Assembly (NCBI GenBank): GCA_947624045.1
Contig: CANQIL010000006.1
Span: 1 to 58,605, forward strand
Source: an uncultured Bacilli bacterium
GTDB taxonomy: Bacteria > Bacillota_I > Bacilli_A > RF39 > UBA660
Direction of reading: 5' to 3'
DNA: 58,605 nt
This document shows, piece by piece, positions 1 to 7,021 of this stretch. The first letter of the stretch is position 1. Every line of letters begins with the position of its first letter. The position numbers and the translations under genes are program-made. The notes under the pieces are model-generated. The model was not told the origin of the DNA. It ran no database searches and was given only the letters and a program-made list of their open reading frames with translations.

Positions 1-56
1 ATGGGGTAAGGGGTCTTTTTGGCTTTTTTATAAAAACTTGTTTTTTATTTATGATT

Positions 57-1625
57 TTATAAAGAAATAGCATATATCCCATATATATTTCCAGTAGTTG
101 AAGCTCCGGGGCCGGCTTGTCCTTGTCCTTCATCTAACTTAGTCATATCATTATAAGTATATTGTGGCTCAGTTGTACTACTTTGACTTGGCGTTCCATT
201 ACTTGAACCTGTTATAAAAGTAGTTGATTTATTTTGATATATTTCTTTGTTTGCTCTTGTATAATCACTATTACCATATTTGCCATATTTACTTTGTGAT
301 AGGTATGCTACTGCTCCCCATTCATCGTTTTTTATCATATGTAAGTCGCCTTTTGATTTACTAAATCCAAAAGTTGTTTCATCATTTTGCATACTTCTTG
401 CGGCATAGAAGAAACTACTTACTGTTTGGCTTCTTAAAGATTGTAAATTTGGTTTTATAGATAATTTGTCTACAGTACAACTCTCACTTGTACAATCTGG
501 TGTTAACTCTCCTGTTGTTTCAAACTTACCTACCCATATACCACTTCTCTTTTCTCCACCAAAATCAAAAGCTTCATTTGTTCGCCAATTTGTTGGAGTA
601 TCTCCAGTATATTGAGCAGTACCAGTTTCTGTTACTTTTGAGATAAATTTTACATCTATCTCACCCGGTAATTCACGAGTAGGATTATTATTTCCAAAAC
701 TAGCTTTACCATAATAGTCACTAGAATTATTTTCTTTCTTTATGGTGTAAGAGTATCTTGGTATCCATACCCACATTGTGTTTATATAATCCATATCAAT
801 TGGAGTTCCAACTTTTGCGTCTAGTATTTCTTTTCTTTTACTTTCAACAACTGTTACGGCATTGGCCCATTGTTGTTTAGAATAATCATACCAATTATTA
901 TTCTCATTATTTACATCGGCTTTCTTCCATTCACCTGTTGTATCATCTATTTTATCATAATATACCGGTATCATATCTCCATTTAATTCTGGTGGATTCG
1001 GTATGTTATCAACTACTGGAGTAGCTGAGCCACTATCTTCACCATTAGTAGCACTCTCATAAATAAAAGATCTATCTAGTCCACCAATTATTACTTCACT
1101 TGTTGGCATTTCTGTTGATGAATTTAGAAAAGTTGCTTTAAGTGTAACTGTTACTTTATCATTTTCATTCAAGACAGGAATACTAGAAAAATCTGTTGTA
1201 CTTTTTATTGGAGTTTTACCATAATTAACTTCATATATAACATTATTTCTTAAAATATCTTGATCTGCTGATTCGCCTAAGAATGTTAAGTTTGAACTCT
1301 TACCTGTTACATCAACAAGTCTTGCTGGAATATTACCAATATTTTTAACTGGCACAGTAAAAGTACAAGCATCTCCTGGCTTATTAAAAATAACACTCAT
1401 ATTTTCTATTGAAGTACCTGAAACTTTCCTTATATCACAACTTGCTGTACCAGTTGTAGTAGTTTCAATATTATCTGTTAAAAAGACCACATCCCATTTA
1501 GATTCTACCCTAGCAGAACCCTCTATCTTTAGATTAGCTGAAAGTACTGCATAACCTATTGATAAACAAACTACTACTAAGCATAAAGCACCTATTATAA
1601 TATATTTCTGTTTCCTATTACTCAT
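57..1625 (-). CDS. Membrane-anchored surface protein: TasA-like N-terminus plus truncated lectin/FGE-like domain
   Basis: The 522-residue product has one N-terminal membrane segment (about residues 9-30) followed by the motif SIGYAVLSANLKI, which is also found in the 48589-48026 gene. A beta-rich region follows, then a C-terminal domain related to the two lectin-like paralogues at 46593-48020 and 45123-46579. Shared blocks are WVWIPRYSY, GIWVGKFE, KNDEWGAVAYLS and ASTTGNI.GIY. The paralogues continue about 115 residues past TTGNI.GIY, including the variable end; this protein stops after GIYAISL. I therefore read it as C-terminally truncated. ATG at 1625 follows AAGGGTG, so the in-frame GTG at 1634 overlaps the ribosome binding site and is unlikely. 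Surface role inferred; ligand unknown. Confidence 0.7.
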   Translation of the reverse strand: MSNRKQKYIIIGALCLVVVCLSIGYAVLSANLKIEGSARVESKWDVVFLTDNIETTTTGTASCDIRKVSGTSIENMSVIFNKPGDACTFTVPVKNIGNIPARLVDVTGKSSNLTFLGESADQDILRNNVIYEVNYGKTPIKSTTDFSSIPVLNENDKVTVTLKATFLNSSTEMPTSEVIIGGLDRSFIYESATNGEDSGSATPVVDNIPNPPELNGDMIPVYYDKIDDTTGEWKKADVNNENNNWYDYSKQQWANAVTVVESKRKEILDAKVGTPIDMDYINTMWVWIPRYSYTIKKENNSSDYYGKASFGNNNPTRELPGEIDVKFISKVTETGTAQYTGDTPTNWRTNEAFDFGGEKRSGIWVGKFETTGELTPDCTSESCTVDKLSIKPNLQSLRSQTVSSFFYAARSMQNDETTFGFSKSKGDLHMIKNDEWGAVAYLSQSKYGKYGNSDYTRANKEIYQNKSTTFITGSSNGTPSQSSTTEPQYTYNDMTKLDEGQGQAGPGASTTGNIYGIYAISL

Positions 1626-1721
1626 ACTCTTCACCCTTTACTACTATTTTAATACTAAAGTATTGCTACTATATAAGAAAATTATACAAATAAACATATT
1701 AAAAGTATGTAAACGTAAAAT

Positions 1722-2366
1722 TTACTTTCTCGAATAAGACATCCTAACTATCTCATATAAAGAATCATGCTTTTCATTATAATTATTTTTTATATCATTA
1801 ATAATAATTTTATATTTATCATTAATACTCTTCTCATCTTTATCAAAAATTTCTTCATAATAATATAATATCTTATCAAATAACTTATCTTTATAAGCAT
1901 TTTCTACTTCTTTTAATAAATATTTTCTTCTAAATAATTCTTCTCTCGTTAAAAAAATATTATTTGGATATTTACATATCTTTTCATACTGAATTTCTTC
2001 TACATCTACACAAGCACATTCCATCATAATATCATCTTCTTCATCTAATAAAAGTGAACTTTTTGCTATGACTTCACCTTTATTTGAAAATTCAAAAGCT
2101 ATAACTTTATTCATATCAGTAAATAAAGCTGCATATTTTAAATTTTTCTTATTTTTATAAAGACATGTCTTATCTTCTATTTTTTCTAAAAATTCTTTAG
2201 TAACTTTAATTTTATATTTTAAAAAGTCATCCATTACTTCTGAATTTACTTTTACTAAATATATTTTTTTTATATGTTCTAAAGTATCTTTCTCTTGCCA
2301 TTCAAAAAAGTCTATTAAATTATCATCATCAGTAAAATTAAGTAAAACATCATATATACAAGTCAT
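1722..2366 (-). CDS. DUF3603-like protein of unknown function
   Basis: This is a 214-residue soluble protein rich in Lys, Glu and Ile with no membrane segment. The N-terminus (MTCIYDVLLNF followed by FEW about 12 residues later) resembles the DUF3603 family of low-GC Firmicutes. I recognise the family only by this pattern and know no function for it. Its ATG overlaps the stop of the upstream 83-residue gene (ATGA), so it is the last gene of an rmuC-led group and probably translationally coupled. Confidence 0.55.
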   Translation of the reverse strand: MTCIYDVLLNFTDDDNLIDFFEWQEKDTLEHIKKIYLVKVNSEVMDDFLKYKIKVTKEFLEKIEDKTCLYKNKKNLKYAALFTDMNKVIAFEFSNKGEVIAKSSLLLDEEDDIMMECACVDVEEIQYEKICKYPNNIFLTREELFRRKYLLKEVENAYKDKLFDKILYYYEEIFDKDEKSINDKYKIIINDIKNNYNEKHDSLYEIVRMSYSRK

Positions 2367-2614
2367 CTTTTTTTATCCTTTCTTATTAAACATATAATTT
2401 CTACTAAAAAACCTATTAAGAATAAGTACCATTCATATCTTGTAAAAAGAAATTCTAAATACTCTTTTATATTATATCCAAATGAAAAAAGATTTATGTA
2501 TATAAAAACATAGGATAGTCCAAAGACCATAGCTAAAAATGCGATAAACATAATTATAAATCTACTTAACATACTTAATTTTATTTTTTTAGGTAAAAAA
2601 AAATTCAAAATCAA
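2363..2614 (-). CDS. Small two-helix membrane protein
   Basis: An 83-residue protein with two hydrophobic segments (about 14-40 and 60-76) and a basic C-terminus. The likely start is TTG at 2614, whose bases overlap the TGA stop of rmuC (TTGA), and its own stop overlaps the next start. This chain of overlaps supports a real gene in one operon with rmuC. Family not recognised. Confidence 0.55.
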   Translation of the reverse strand: MILNFFLPKKIKLSMLSRFIIMFIAFLAMVFGLSYVFIYINLFSFGYNIKEYLEFLFTRYEWYLFLIGFLVEIICLIRKDKKR

Positions 2615-3693
2615 TTTGAACTTTCTTTATTATCTTCTATTTGTTGAACTTCTACTTTATTAATTGCTTCAAATTTTTTAGATATTTTATCTGTTGTGAT
2701 GGATACATTTTCTACATCTTTATTAACGGCTTGGATACTTCTAGCTAATTTATCCCATCTTTCTCTATAACGAGCAAATTCTAAACCTAATTTATTTAAT
2801 TCATCGTGAATAATTGAGGTATATTTATCTCTTTCGATATTTTTAATAATCATTTCTATTACAGTAAGTGTTGATATTAAGGTAGTTGGTGATGTTAACC
2901 ATACTCGTTTTTTATAAGCATAATTAATTATATCTTGATGATAAGCATTTATTTCAGCAAATATAGCTTCTGCGGGTAAGAATAAAATGGCTTGGTCGGC
3001 TGTTTCACTTGGGATAATGTATTTAGAGCTAATAGCGTCAATATGTTTTTTCATATCTTGCTTAAACATTTTTTCATAGTTTTCTCTTAGTTCGGAAGAT
3101 ATATTTTTATCTACCATCATTTGATAATGTTCTAAGGGAAATTTTGAATCAATCGCAATTGTACCTAGAGGATCTGGCGCAAAGACAACACAATCAGCAA
3201 TCACTCCTGTACTAAGAGTATACTGCATTTTATAGATATTATCATTTTTCTCACCAAACACACTAGTTAAAATATGTTTCAAATTAACTTCTCCAAAGAT
3301 ACCTCTTGTCTTTTTATCTGTTAAGATACTTTGTAAGCTAACTATATCTAAGGATAATGTTTCTATCTTTTTTTGAGCTTCATCTATTTTTGATAATCTT
3401 TCTATTACATTTAAGAAAGTTTTATTAGTTTTTTCAAAATTTTCATCAAGTCTTTCATTAACTTTTTCATTTATCATAAGTAGTCTTTTTTCTATTTTTT
3501 CATTTAGATTAGTAAAATCATCATTAATATTTCTACTTAAATCGCTTTTAAAGTCACCCATTTCTTTCATCATACTAACTTCTAGTTTTCCTAATCTTTC
3601 TGTAATATTAGATTCATTAATATTTTTAAATACGGAAATAATTACAAATATCAAAATAACTACAAGTAATCCAATAATAATTATATCTATCAT
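2611..3693 (-). CDS. rmuC: RmuC-family DNA recombination protein
   Basis: A 360-residue protein: one N-terminal membrane helix (about 2-22), a long coiled coil (about 25-130), then the RmuC nuclease-like core. Recognisable blocks are TRGIFGEVNLKHIL, GVIADCVVFAP, IAIDSKFPLE and ILFLPAEAIFAE, typical of RmuC, a member of the PD-(D/E)XK superfamily that limits DNA inversions in E. coli. The coiled coil would hold the core near the membrane. ATG at 3693 is preceded by GGTGATAGA. It heads a three-gene overlapping group ending at 1722. Confidence 0.9.
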   Translation of the reverse strand: MIDIIIIGLLVVILIFVIISVFKNINESNITERLGKLEVSMMKEMGDFKSDLSRNINDDFTNLNEKIEKRLLMINEKVNERLDENFEKTNKTFLNVIERLSKIDEAQKKIETLSLDIVSLQSILTDKKTRGIFGEVNLKHILTSVFGEKNDNIYKMQYTLSTGVIADCVVFAPDPLGTIAIDSKFPLEHYQMMVDKNISSELRENYEKMFKQDMKKHIDAISSKYIIPSETADQAILFLPAEAIFAEINAYHQDIINYAYKKRVWLTSPTTLISTLTVIEMIIKNIERDKYTSIIHDELNKLGLEFARYRERWDKLARSIQAVNKDVENVSITTDKISKKFEAINKVEVQQIEDNKESSN

Positions 3694-3701
3694 TCTATCA
3701 C

Positions 3702-4280
3702 CTACTCTATATTCATTTTTTTACTGACTATTTTAGAAATTATATAAGCTATTAATAAGGCTAATACTATATAGATTATAGCTTTTATATCAGTCATACT
3801 TTCAATAAAACTTTTACCTATATAACCCCAAAAGATTATCATAAAGACTTTACCTATTAGTATAGCCGCTAAGAATTTTTCATGACTAACTTTTGCCATA
3901 CCCGCTAATATATTGATTAAAAAGGCTGGTGTAAAGGGAAGCGTTATTAATAAAACGATACCTGATAGAGATATATGTTGAAATTTCTTAAGACCTCTTT
4001 CTATTTTTTCTTTGGTATTTTTACTTAAAAATTTATAAGTAATTTTACTTGATAGATAATAAAATAATAAATAGCATATATAACAACCTATACAAGTTGC
4101 GACCCAAGATAATAAAACGCCTATAAAAAAGCCAAAGGCATTAATATTAAGAGCTACAAAAATAGCTAAAGGTAATATAGGAATAAATGATTCAAATATT
4201 ATAATGATAAAGCCAACTAAAAAGCCACCTTGTTTAATTAGTTCTGTTGAAAATTCTATAAATCTTGCGACGGCATCCAC
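3702..4280 (-). CDS. DedA/VTT-family (TVP38-like) membrane protein
   Basis: A 192-residue polytopic protein with about five hydrophobic stretches. The pattern ESFIPILPLAIFVALN near the N-terminus and LPFTPAFLINILAG near residue 115 matches the VTT/SNARE-associated Golgi domain (DedA, TVP38, TMEM64). Relatives include lipid flippases or scramblases and membrane-homeostasis proteins; which applies here cannot be told. The start is GTG at 4280 behind GGAAGGGTG. Only 8 bases separate its stop from rmuC, so co-transcription is likely. Confidence 0.8.
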   Translation of the reverse strand: MDAVARFIEFSTELIKQGGFLVGFIIIIFESFIPILPLAIFVALNINAFGFFIGVLLSWVATCIGCYICYLLFYYLSSKITYKFLSKNTKEKIERGLKKFQHISLSGIVLLITLPFTPAFLINILAGMAKVSHEKFLAAILIGKVFMIIFWGYIGKSFIESMTDIKAIIYIVLALLIAYIISKIVSKKMNIE

Positions 4281-4406
4281 TGTATCACCCTTCCTTGTAC
4301 AATTATATTACATTTCTTTTTTGATAACAAGATAGATGAAAGGTGAAGGTGTAAAATAGGTAAAATTAATAGCATAAATTTTTGTACACAAAGTGTACTT
4401 TATTAG

Positions 4407-4435
4407 TTGCTTTTATTTTAATTTTAGTTTATAAT
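4407..4435 (+). promoter_or_regulatory. Sense promoter, toxin-like unit 1
   Basis: TTGCTT (4407-4412) and TATAAT (4430-4435) are separated by 17 bp. The whole region is repeated nearly exactly in front of unit 2. It would start a transcript near 4442 leading into the 27-codon gene. Confidence 0.75.
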
Positions 4436-4498
4436 GTATTTAGGAACTTTCAATAGTTGGGTGATTGCCAAATTCTCAAAAGGAAGGAGGCGGTAGTT

Positions 4499-4582
4499 AT
4501 GAATAAGAAAGATTTTTTAATCTTAACTTTATTAATAATTATTATTTTATTAATAATATTACTTTTAGTAATTTTTGCATAG
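4499..4582 (+). CDS. Type I toxin-like hydrophobic peptide, unit 1
   Basis: A 27-residue peptide: MNKKDF followed by an almost uninterrupted Leu/Ile stretch ending VIFA. It has a strong site (AGGAGG) nine bases before ATG and its own promoter. Charged N-terminus plus one membrane helix is the usual design of type I toxins (Fst, Ldr and TxpA types), though the sequence is not one I can assign to a named family. A promoter on the opposite strand (4695-4723) points back into the gene's 3' end, as expected for an RNA antitoxin. Two sibling genes with the same MxKKDFLI start follow. Confidence 0.7.
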   Translation: MNKKDFLILTLLIIIILLIILLLVIFA

Positions 4583-4587
4583 AAAAA

Positions 4588-4614
4588 GTCGCCTAATCAA
4601 TTGAGTTAGGTGAC
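4588..4614. terminator. Shared hairpin terminator, unit 1
   Basis: An inverted repeat (GTCGCCTAA / TTAGGTGAC, 9 bp with one G-T pair, 9-base loop). A T-run follows on the minus strand. It sits between the convergent toxin gene and the antisense promoter. Confidence 0.6.
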
Positions 4615-4688
4615 ACCAAATTTTAAAGGCAACACCCAACGCAGAAAAATTGAATGTTCCTTTTTTATTTTATGCAAGTTTCCTTGAC
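4588..4688 (-). ncRNA. Predicted antisense RNA antitoxin, unit 1
   Basis: A transcript from the -strand promoter at 4695-4723 would begin near 4688 and end at the hairpin 4588-4614 (9 bp stem, CGCC.../...GGTG), followed on this strand by a T-run. It would overlap the 3' end of the toxin message. Its 5' part (4628-4660) contains GGAAC...TTGGGTG.TTGCC, the same sequence as the toxin leader at 4443-4469, so the two sites are complementary when both lie in one message. Transcript ends are predicted. Confidence 0.55.
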
Positions 4689-4694
4689 ATATCT

Positions 4695-4723
4695 AATATA
4701 TCACATTTTTTTATAAAGTGCAA
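4695..4723 (-). promoter_or_regulatory. Antisense promoter, unit 1
   Basis: On the minus strand: TTGCAC, 17 bp spacer, TATATT. The same promoter recurs at 5026-5054 and 5437-5465 with the same 17 bp spacing. It is back to back with the sense promoter of unit 2. Confidence 0.7.
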
Positions 4724-4745
4724 TAGTAAAAATGTACTTTATTAG

Positions 4746-4774
4746 TTGCTTTTATTTTAATTTTAGTTTATAAT
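4746..4774 (+). promoter_or_regulatory. Sense promoter, toxin-like unit 2
   Basis: TTGCTT, 17 bp spacer, TATAAT: identical in boxes and spacing to the unit 1 promoter. Confidence 0.75.
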
Positions 4775-4838
4775 GTATTTAGGAACTTTCAATAGTTGGA
4801 TGATTGCCAAACTTTTTAAAAGAAGGGAGGCGATAATT

Positions 4839-4916
4839 ATGAATAAGAAAGATTTTTTAATCTTTGCTTTAATAATTATTATTTTACTTCTTATACTCTT
4901 ATTATACAGAAGATAA
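4839..4916 (+). CDS. Type I toxin-like hydrophobic peptide, unit 2
   Basis: A 25-residue peptide beginning MNKKDFLI, then a Leu/Ile membrane segment, ending LYRR. Ribosome site GGGAGG lies just upstream of ATG. It has its own promoter (4746-4774) and is faced by the antisense promoter 5026-5054. The C-terminus differs from unit 1 (YRR against VIFA), showing divergence of the copies. Confidence 0.7.
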   Translation: MNKKDFLIFALIIIILLLILLLYRR

Positions 4917-4922
4917 AAGAAA

Positions 4923-5019
4923 TCACCTAACTTAGTTAGGTGAAACTTATACTTTATAGGCAACACCCAACAAGCAAATATTGAATGTTCCTTTTTTATT
5001 ATATGCAAGTTTCCTTGAC
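4923..5019 (-). ncRNA. Predicted antisense RNA antitoxin, unit 2
   Basis: A transcript from 5026-5054 on the minus strand would start near 5019 and stop at the perfect hairpin 4923-4943 (CACCTAAC / GTTAGGTG). Arrangement is as in unit 1. Ends are predicted from the promoter and hairpin only. Confidence 0.5.
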
Positions 5020-5025
5020 ATATTT

Positions 5026-5054
5026 AATATATCACATTTTTTTCTAAAGTGCAA
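5026..5054 (-). promoter_or_regulatory. Antisense promoter, unit 2
   Basis: Minus strand TTGCAC, 17 bp spacer, TATATT, matching unit 1. Confidence 0.7.
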
Positions 5055-5247
5055 TAGTAAAATTGTACTCTATTGATTACTTTAATATTTAATAATCAAT
5101 AATTATCATTCTTTTATTTAAAATATAAAAAGAAATCACCTAACTTAATTAGATGAAAAACAATTTATAAAATAGGTAACACCCATTCAATAAACAAAAA
5201 TTGAATAGATGATTGCCAAACTTTTTAAAAGAAGGGAGGCGATAATT

Positions 5248-5322
5248 ATGGGGAAAAAAGATTTTTTAATCTTATCTTCAATTTTATTAATCATAATCAT
5301 TATTCTTATTTTAAAAATTTAA
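5248..5322 (+). CDS. Type I toxin-like hydrophobic peptide, unit 3
   Basis: A 24-residue peptide, MGKKDFLI then an Ile/Leu membrane stretch ending LKI, with ribosome site GGGAGG. The leader from ATGATTGCC onward matches units 1 and 2, but the TTGCTT/TATAAT promoter is missing upstream, apparently lost in a rearrangement. The gene may be silent or depend on read-through. Confidence 0.6.
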   Translation: MGKKDFLILSSILLIIIIILILKI

Positions 5323-5378
5323 AAGAAAAAATCACCTAATCAGAAATTATTTTGTTTTAACCCAAATTATCACCTAGA

Positions 5379-5406
5379 AACATCTTGTAAAATTTAGATG
5401 TTTTTT
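5379..5406 (+). terminator. Rho-independent terminator after toxin-like unit 3
   Basis: ACATCT / AGATGT stem followed by six T residues. Confidence 0.55.
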
Positions 5407-5436
5407 GCAAGGTATCCTTGTATCCTTGCTGTATTT

Positions 5437-5465
5437 AATATAGCACTTATTATATTTAAATGCAA
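5437..5465 (-). promoter_or_regulatory. Antisense promoter, unit 3
   Basis: Minus strand TTGCAT, 17 bp spacer, TATATT. It is kept although the sense promoter of this unit is lost. Confidence 0.65.
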
Positions 5466-5509
5466 TAGTAAAATGTATTTTATTAGTTACTTTACATTTG
5501 CTTTACATT

Positions 5510-5758
5510 TTAAAAATTTATTAGATAATTTTTATAGCCACCCTCAATATTTAACGTTTTATATCCTAAAGCATTAAGTTTATTAGAAACTAATTTGCTT
5601 CGATGACCTGTATCACAATATAAATAATAAATTTCTTTTTTATTTAAGTAATAACCAGGATTATTTAGTAATAAATCTTCTCTAATATTAATAGCATCTT
5701 TAATATGACCGGCATCATAATCAAATTTAGCTCTAATATCTATTATATTTTTAGACAA
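5510..5758 (-). CDS. Single-domain rhodanese-like protein
   Basis: An 82-residue rhodanese domain: IDIRAKFDYDAGHI near the N-terminus and the active loop CDTGHRS with its catalytic Cys about two thirds along, ending GGYKNYL. Such proteins carry persulfide sulfur, for example in thiosulfate sulfurtransfer; the partner is unknown. The best start is TTG at 5758, placed after GAGGTGA; the GTG nine bases upstream overlaps that site. It lies just beyond the weak terminator of the secretion locus. Confidence 0.8.
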   Translation of the reverse strand: MSKNIIDIRAKFDYDAGHIKDAINIREDLLLNNPGYYLNKKEIYYLYCDTGHRSKLVSNKLNALGYKTLNIEGGYKNYLINF

Positions 5759-5785
5759 AATTATCACCTCACTATATAATATGAA

Positions 5786-5812
5786 AAAAAGAAACCTTAG
5801 TTAAAGATTCCT
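5786..5812 (-). terminator. Possible terminator at the end of the secretion locus
   Basis: A short imperfect hairpin (GAATCTT / AAGGTTTC) is followed by a T-rich run on the minus strand, directly after the 5811 stop codon. The stem is weak, so read-through into the rhodanese gene is possible. Confidence 0.4.
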
Positions 5813-7007
5813 ATTTGATTTCAAAAGGCTTATCTTTACTACCAGTTCCTTTTTTATAAAGTACTTTATTATTTAAATAAATTACAGGACGAACATAAGC
5901 ATAATTCATAGCACCACCTAGAATAATTCGACCATTAGAATCTATGCTGTAAACTTTATCAGTTGAATTTTTATCAGCTGTTACTAACCACCAAGAATAA
6001 TCTTCTTTTAAATAGTTATAATTTTGACAAGCATCATTTTCTATAGCTTTACAATTAGTATCAATACTGGCATTTATATAATCACTTGCGGTTAATAAGC
6101 CAACTTTTTGACTATTAATTATCTGACTACATTCAATATTTCCACTATTATCAGTTTCTTCTACACTTCTTTTTCCTGTACATAAGTTAGCTGAAACTAT
6201 CTTTTCTTTATCACTATCACTTAAGAAAATTTCTTGTAAATTTTTCTCAGGTTTTGTATATATCTTTTCTAAATATTCTTTTACTCTACTAGCTTGATAA
6301 TTATTAATACCAGCATTATACCCTACTTGGCTATTATAACGATTATCCCAAGCAAGGGAATTACCAACAGCTAATTCTTTTATTAGCATTATCCTATTAT
6401 TAGTAGCAACTTTAACTATGCGCCATAGTCCCTCATCAAGTTTTACATAATTATTGACATTTTCACCACGATAAACATATTCATTATTTAATTTATATAA
6501 TCCATATCCACTAGTAACAACCTTTTCTGTAACTTTTTTATATAACTCTTGTGTCATAAAAGCATTACCACAATCTAGAAAAGGCGTATACAAATATTCA
6601 TTACCCGTTTTTTCTACTAGCGTTTTTCCTGTACAAGTAATTCCCTCTTTTGTGTATTCACTAAGAGGCTTCATCTTTTCAGCTGCGACTAGATTATCAA
6701 CTTCTATTTCGACAATACCACCATCTACTTGAGGAAGTAAATCAGAATGGTCTTTGAAATATGCAACAGTTGCATCTTTAATAATTTTTTCTATATTATC
6801 ATAAGTATAAGTTCTCTTAACAAATAATGAACTCATAAAAAGAATTAGTAAAATTACACATAAAACACCTACAATAACTCCCATAAATAAAAGCATCTTT
6901 TTCTTAGCTTTATTTTTATCGGCAATTTTCTTTTTTTCTTCTAATTCTTCTTCAGTTTCTTCTTCTTTTACATTAGCTTTTCTTACTATATTAAATCTTG
7001 AAGCCAT
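5811..7007 (-). CDS. Membrane-anchored DUF6273-like surface protein of the secretion locus
   Basis: A 398-residue protein: a charged cytoplasmic start with an acidic/basic stretch (13-36), one membrane helix (about 37-60), then an outer region. Residues about 65-140 (AxxYF....LLP...YTKE..C.G...V.K...EY.Y...L.CG) resemble the same region of the 28822-30600 protein at the other end of the operon. The C-terminal half (GLWRIVKV, WWLVTADK, YVRPVIYL, GTGSKDKPFEI) resembles DUF6273 domains of Firmicute surface proteins. It is the last gene of the locus, 14 bases after virD4, with GGAGTGA before ATG. Role inferred as an exposed or scaffold component. Confidence 0.6.
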   Translation of the reverse strand: MASRFNIVRKANVKEEETEEELEEKKKIADKNKAKKKMLLFMGVIVGVLCVILLILFMSSLFVKRTYTYDNIEKIIKDATVAYFKDHSDLLPQVDGGIVEIEVDNLVAAEKMKPLSEYTKEGITCTGKTLVEKTGNEYLYTPFLDCGNAFMTQELYKKVTEKVVTSGYGLYKLNNEYVYRGENVNNYVKLDEGLWRIVKVATNNRIMLIKELAVGNSLAWDNRYNSQVGYNAGINNYQASRVKEYLEKIYTKPEKNLQEIFLSDSDKEKIVSANLCTGKRSVEETDNSGNIECSQIINSQKVGLLTASDYINASIDTNCKAIENDACQNYNYLKEDYSWWLVTADKNSTDKVYSIDSNGRIILGGAMNYAYVRPVIYLNNKVLYKKGTGSKDKPFEIK

Positions 7008-7021
7008 TATTTATCACTCCT

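Larger units (their letters stand above)
4393..5465 (+). repeat. Tandem array of toxin-like units (three plus a remnant)
   Basis: Unit 1 (from about 4393) and unit 2 (from about 4734) repeat with a period of about 340 bp and share promoter, leader, peptide start, hairpin and antisense promoter. Unit 3 (peptide at 5248) lacks the sense promoter. Between 5066 and 5205 is a degenerate stretch resembling the peptide 3' end, the hairpin half TCACCTAAC and the downstream element of another unit, fused to the unit 3 leader. This whole block is the only non-housekeeping content of the 1.2 kb gap between 4281 and 5509; 4281-4392 shows nothing else. Confidence 0.75.

Noticed and set aside
1-56. Gene remnant left of the truncated lectin-like protein
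   Set aside because: Too short to judge; G-rich text at 1-15 is not clearly coding and no hairpin is convincing.
4763-5008. An 81-codon open frame on the minus strand across toxin-like unit 2
   Set aside because: It is antisense to the peptide gene and its leader, has no ribosome site and arises from the AT-rich repeat; the region is better explained by the antisense RNA.
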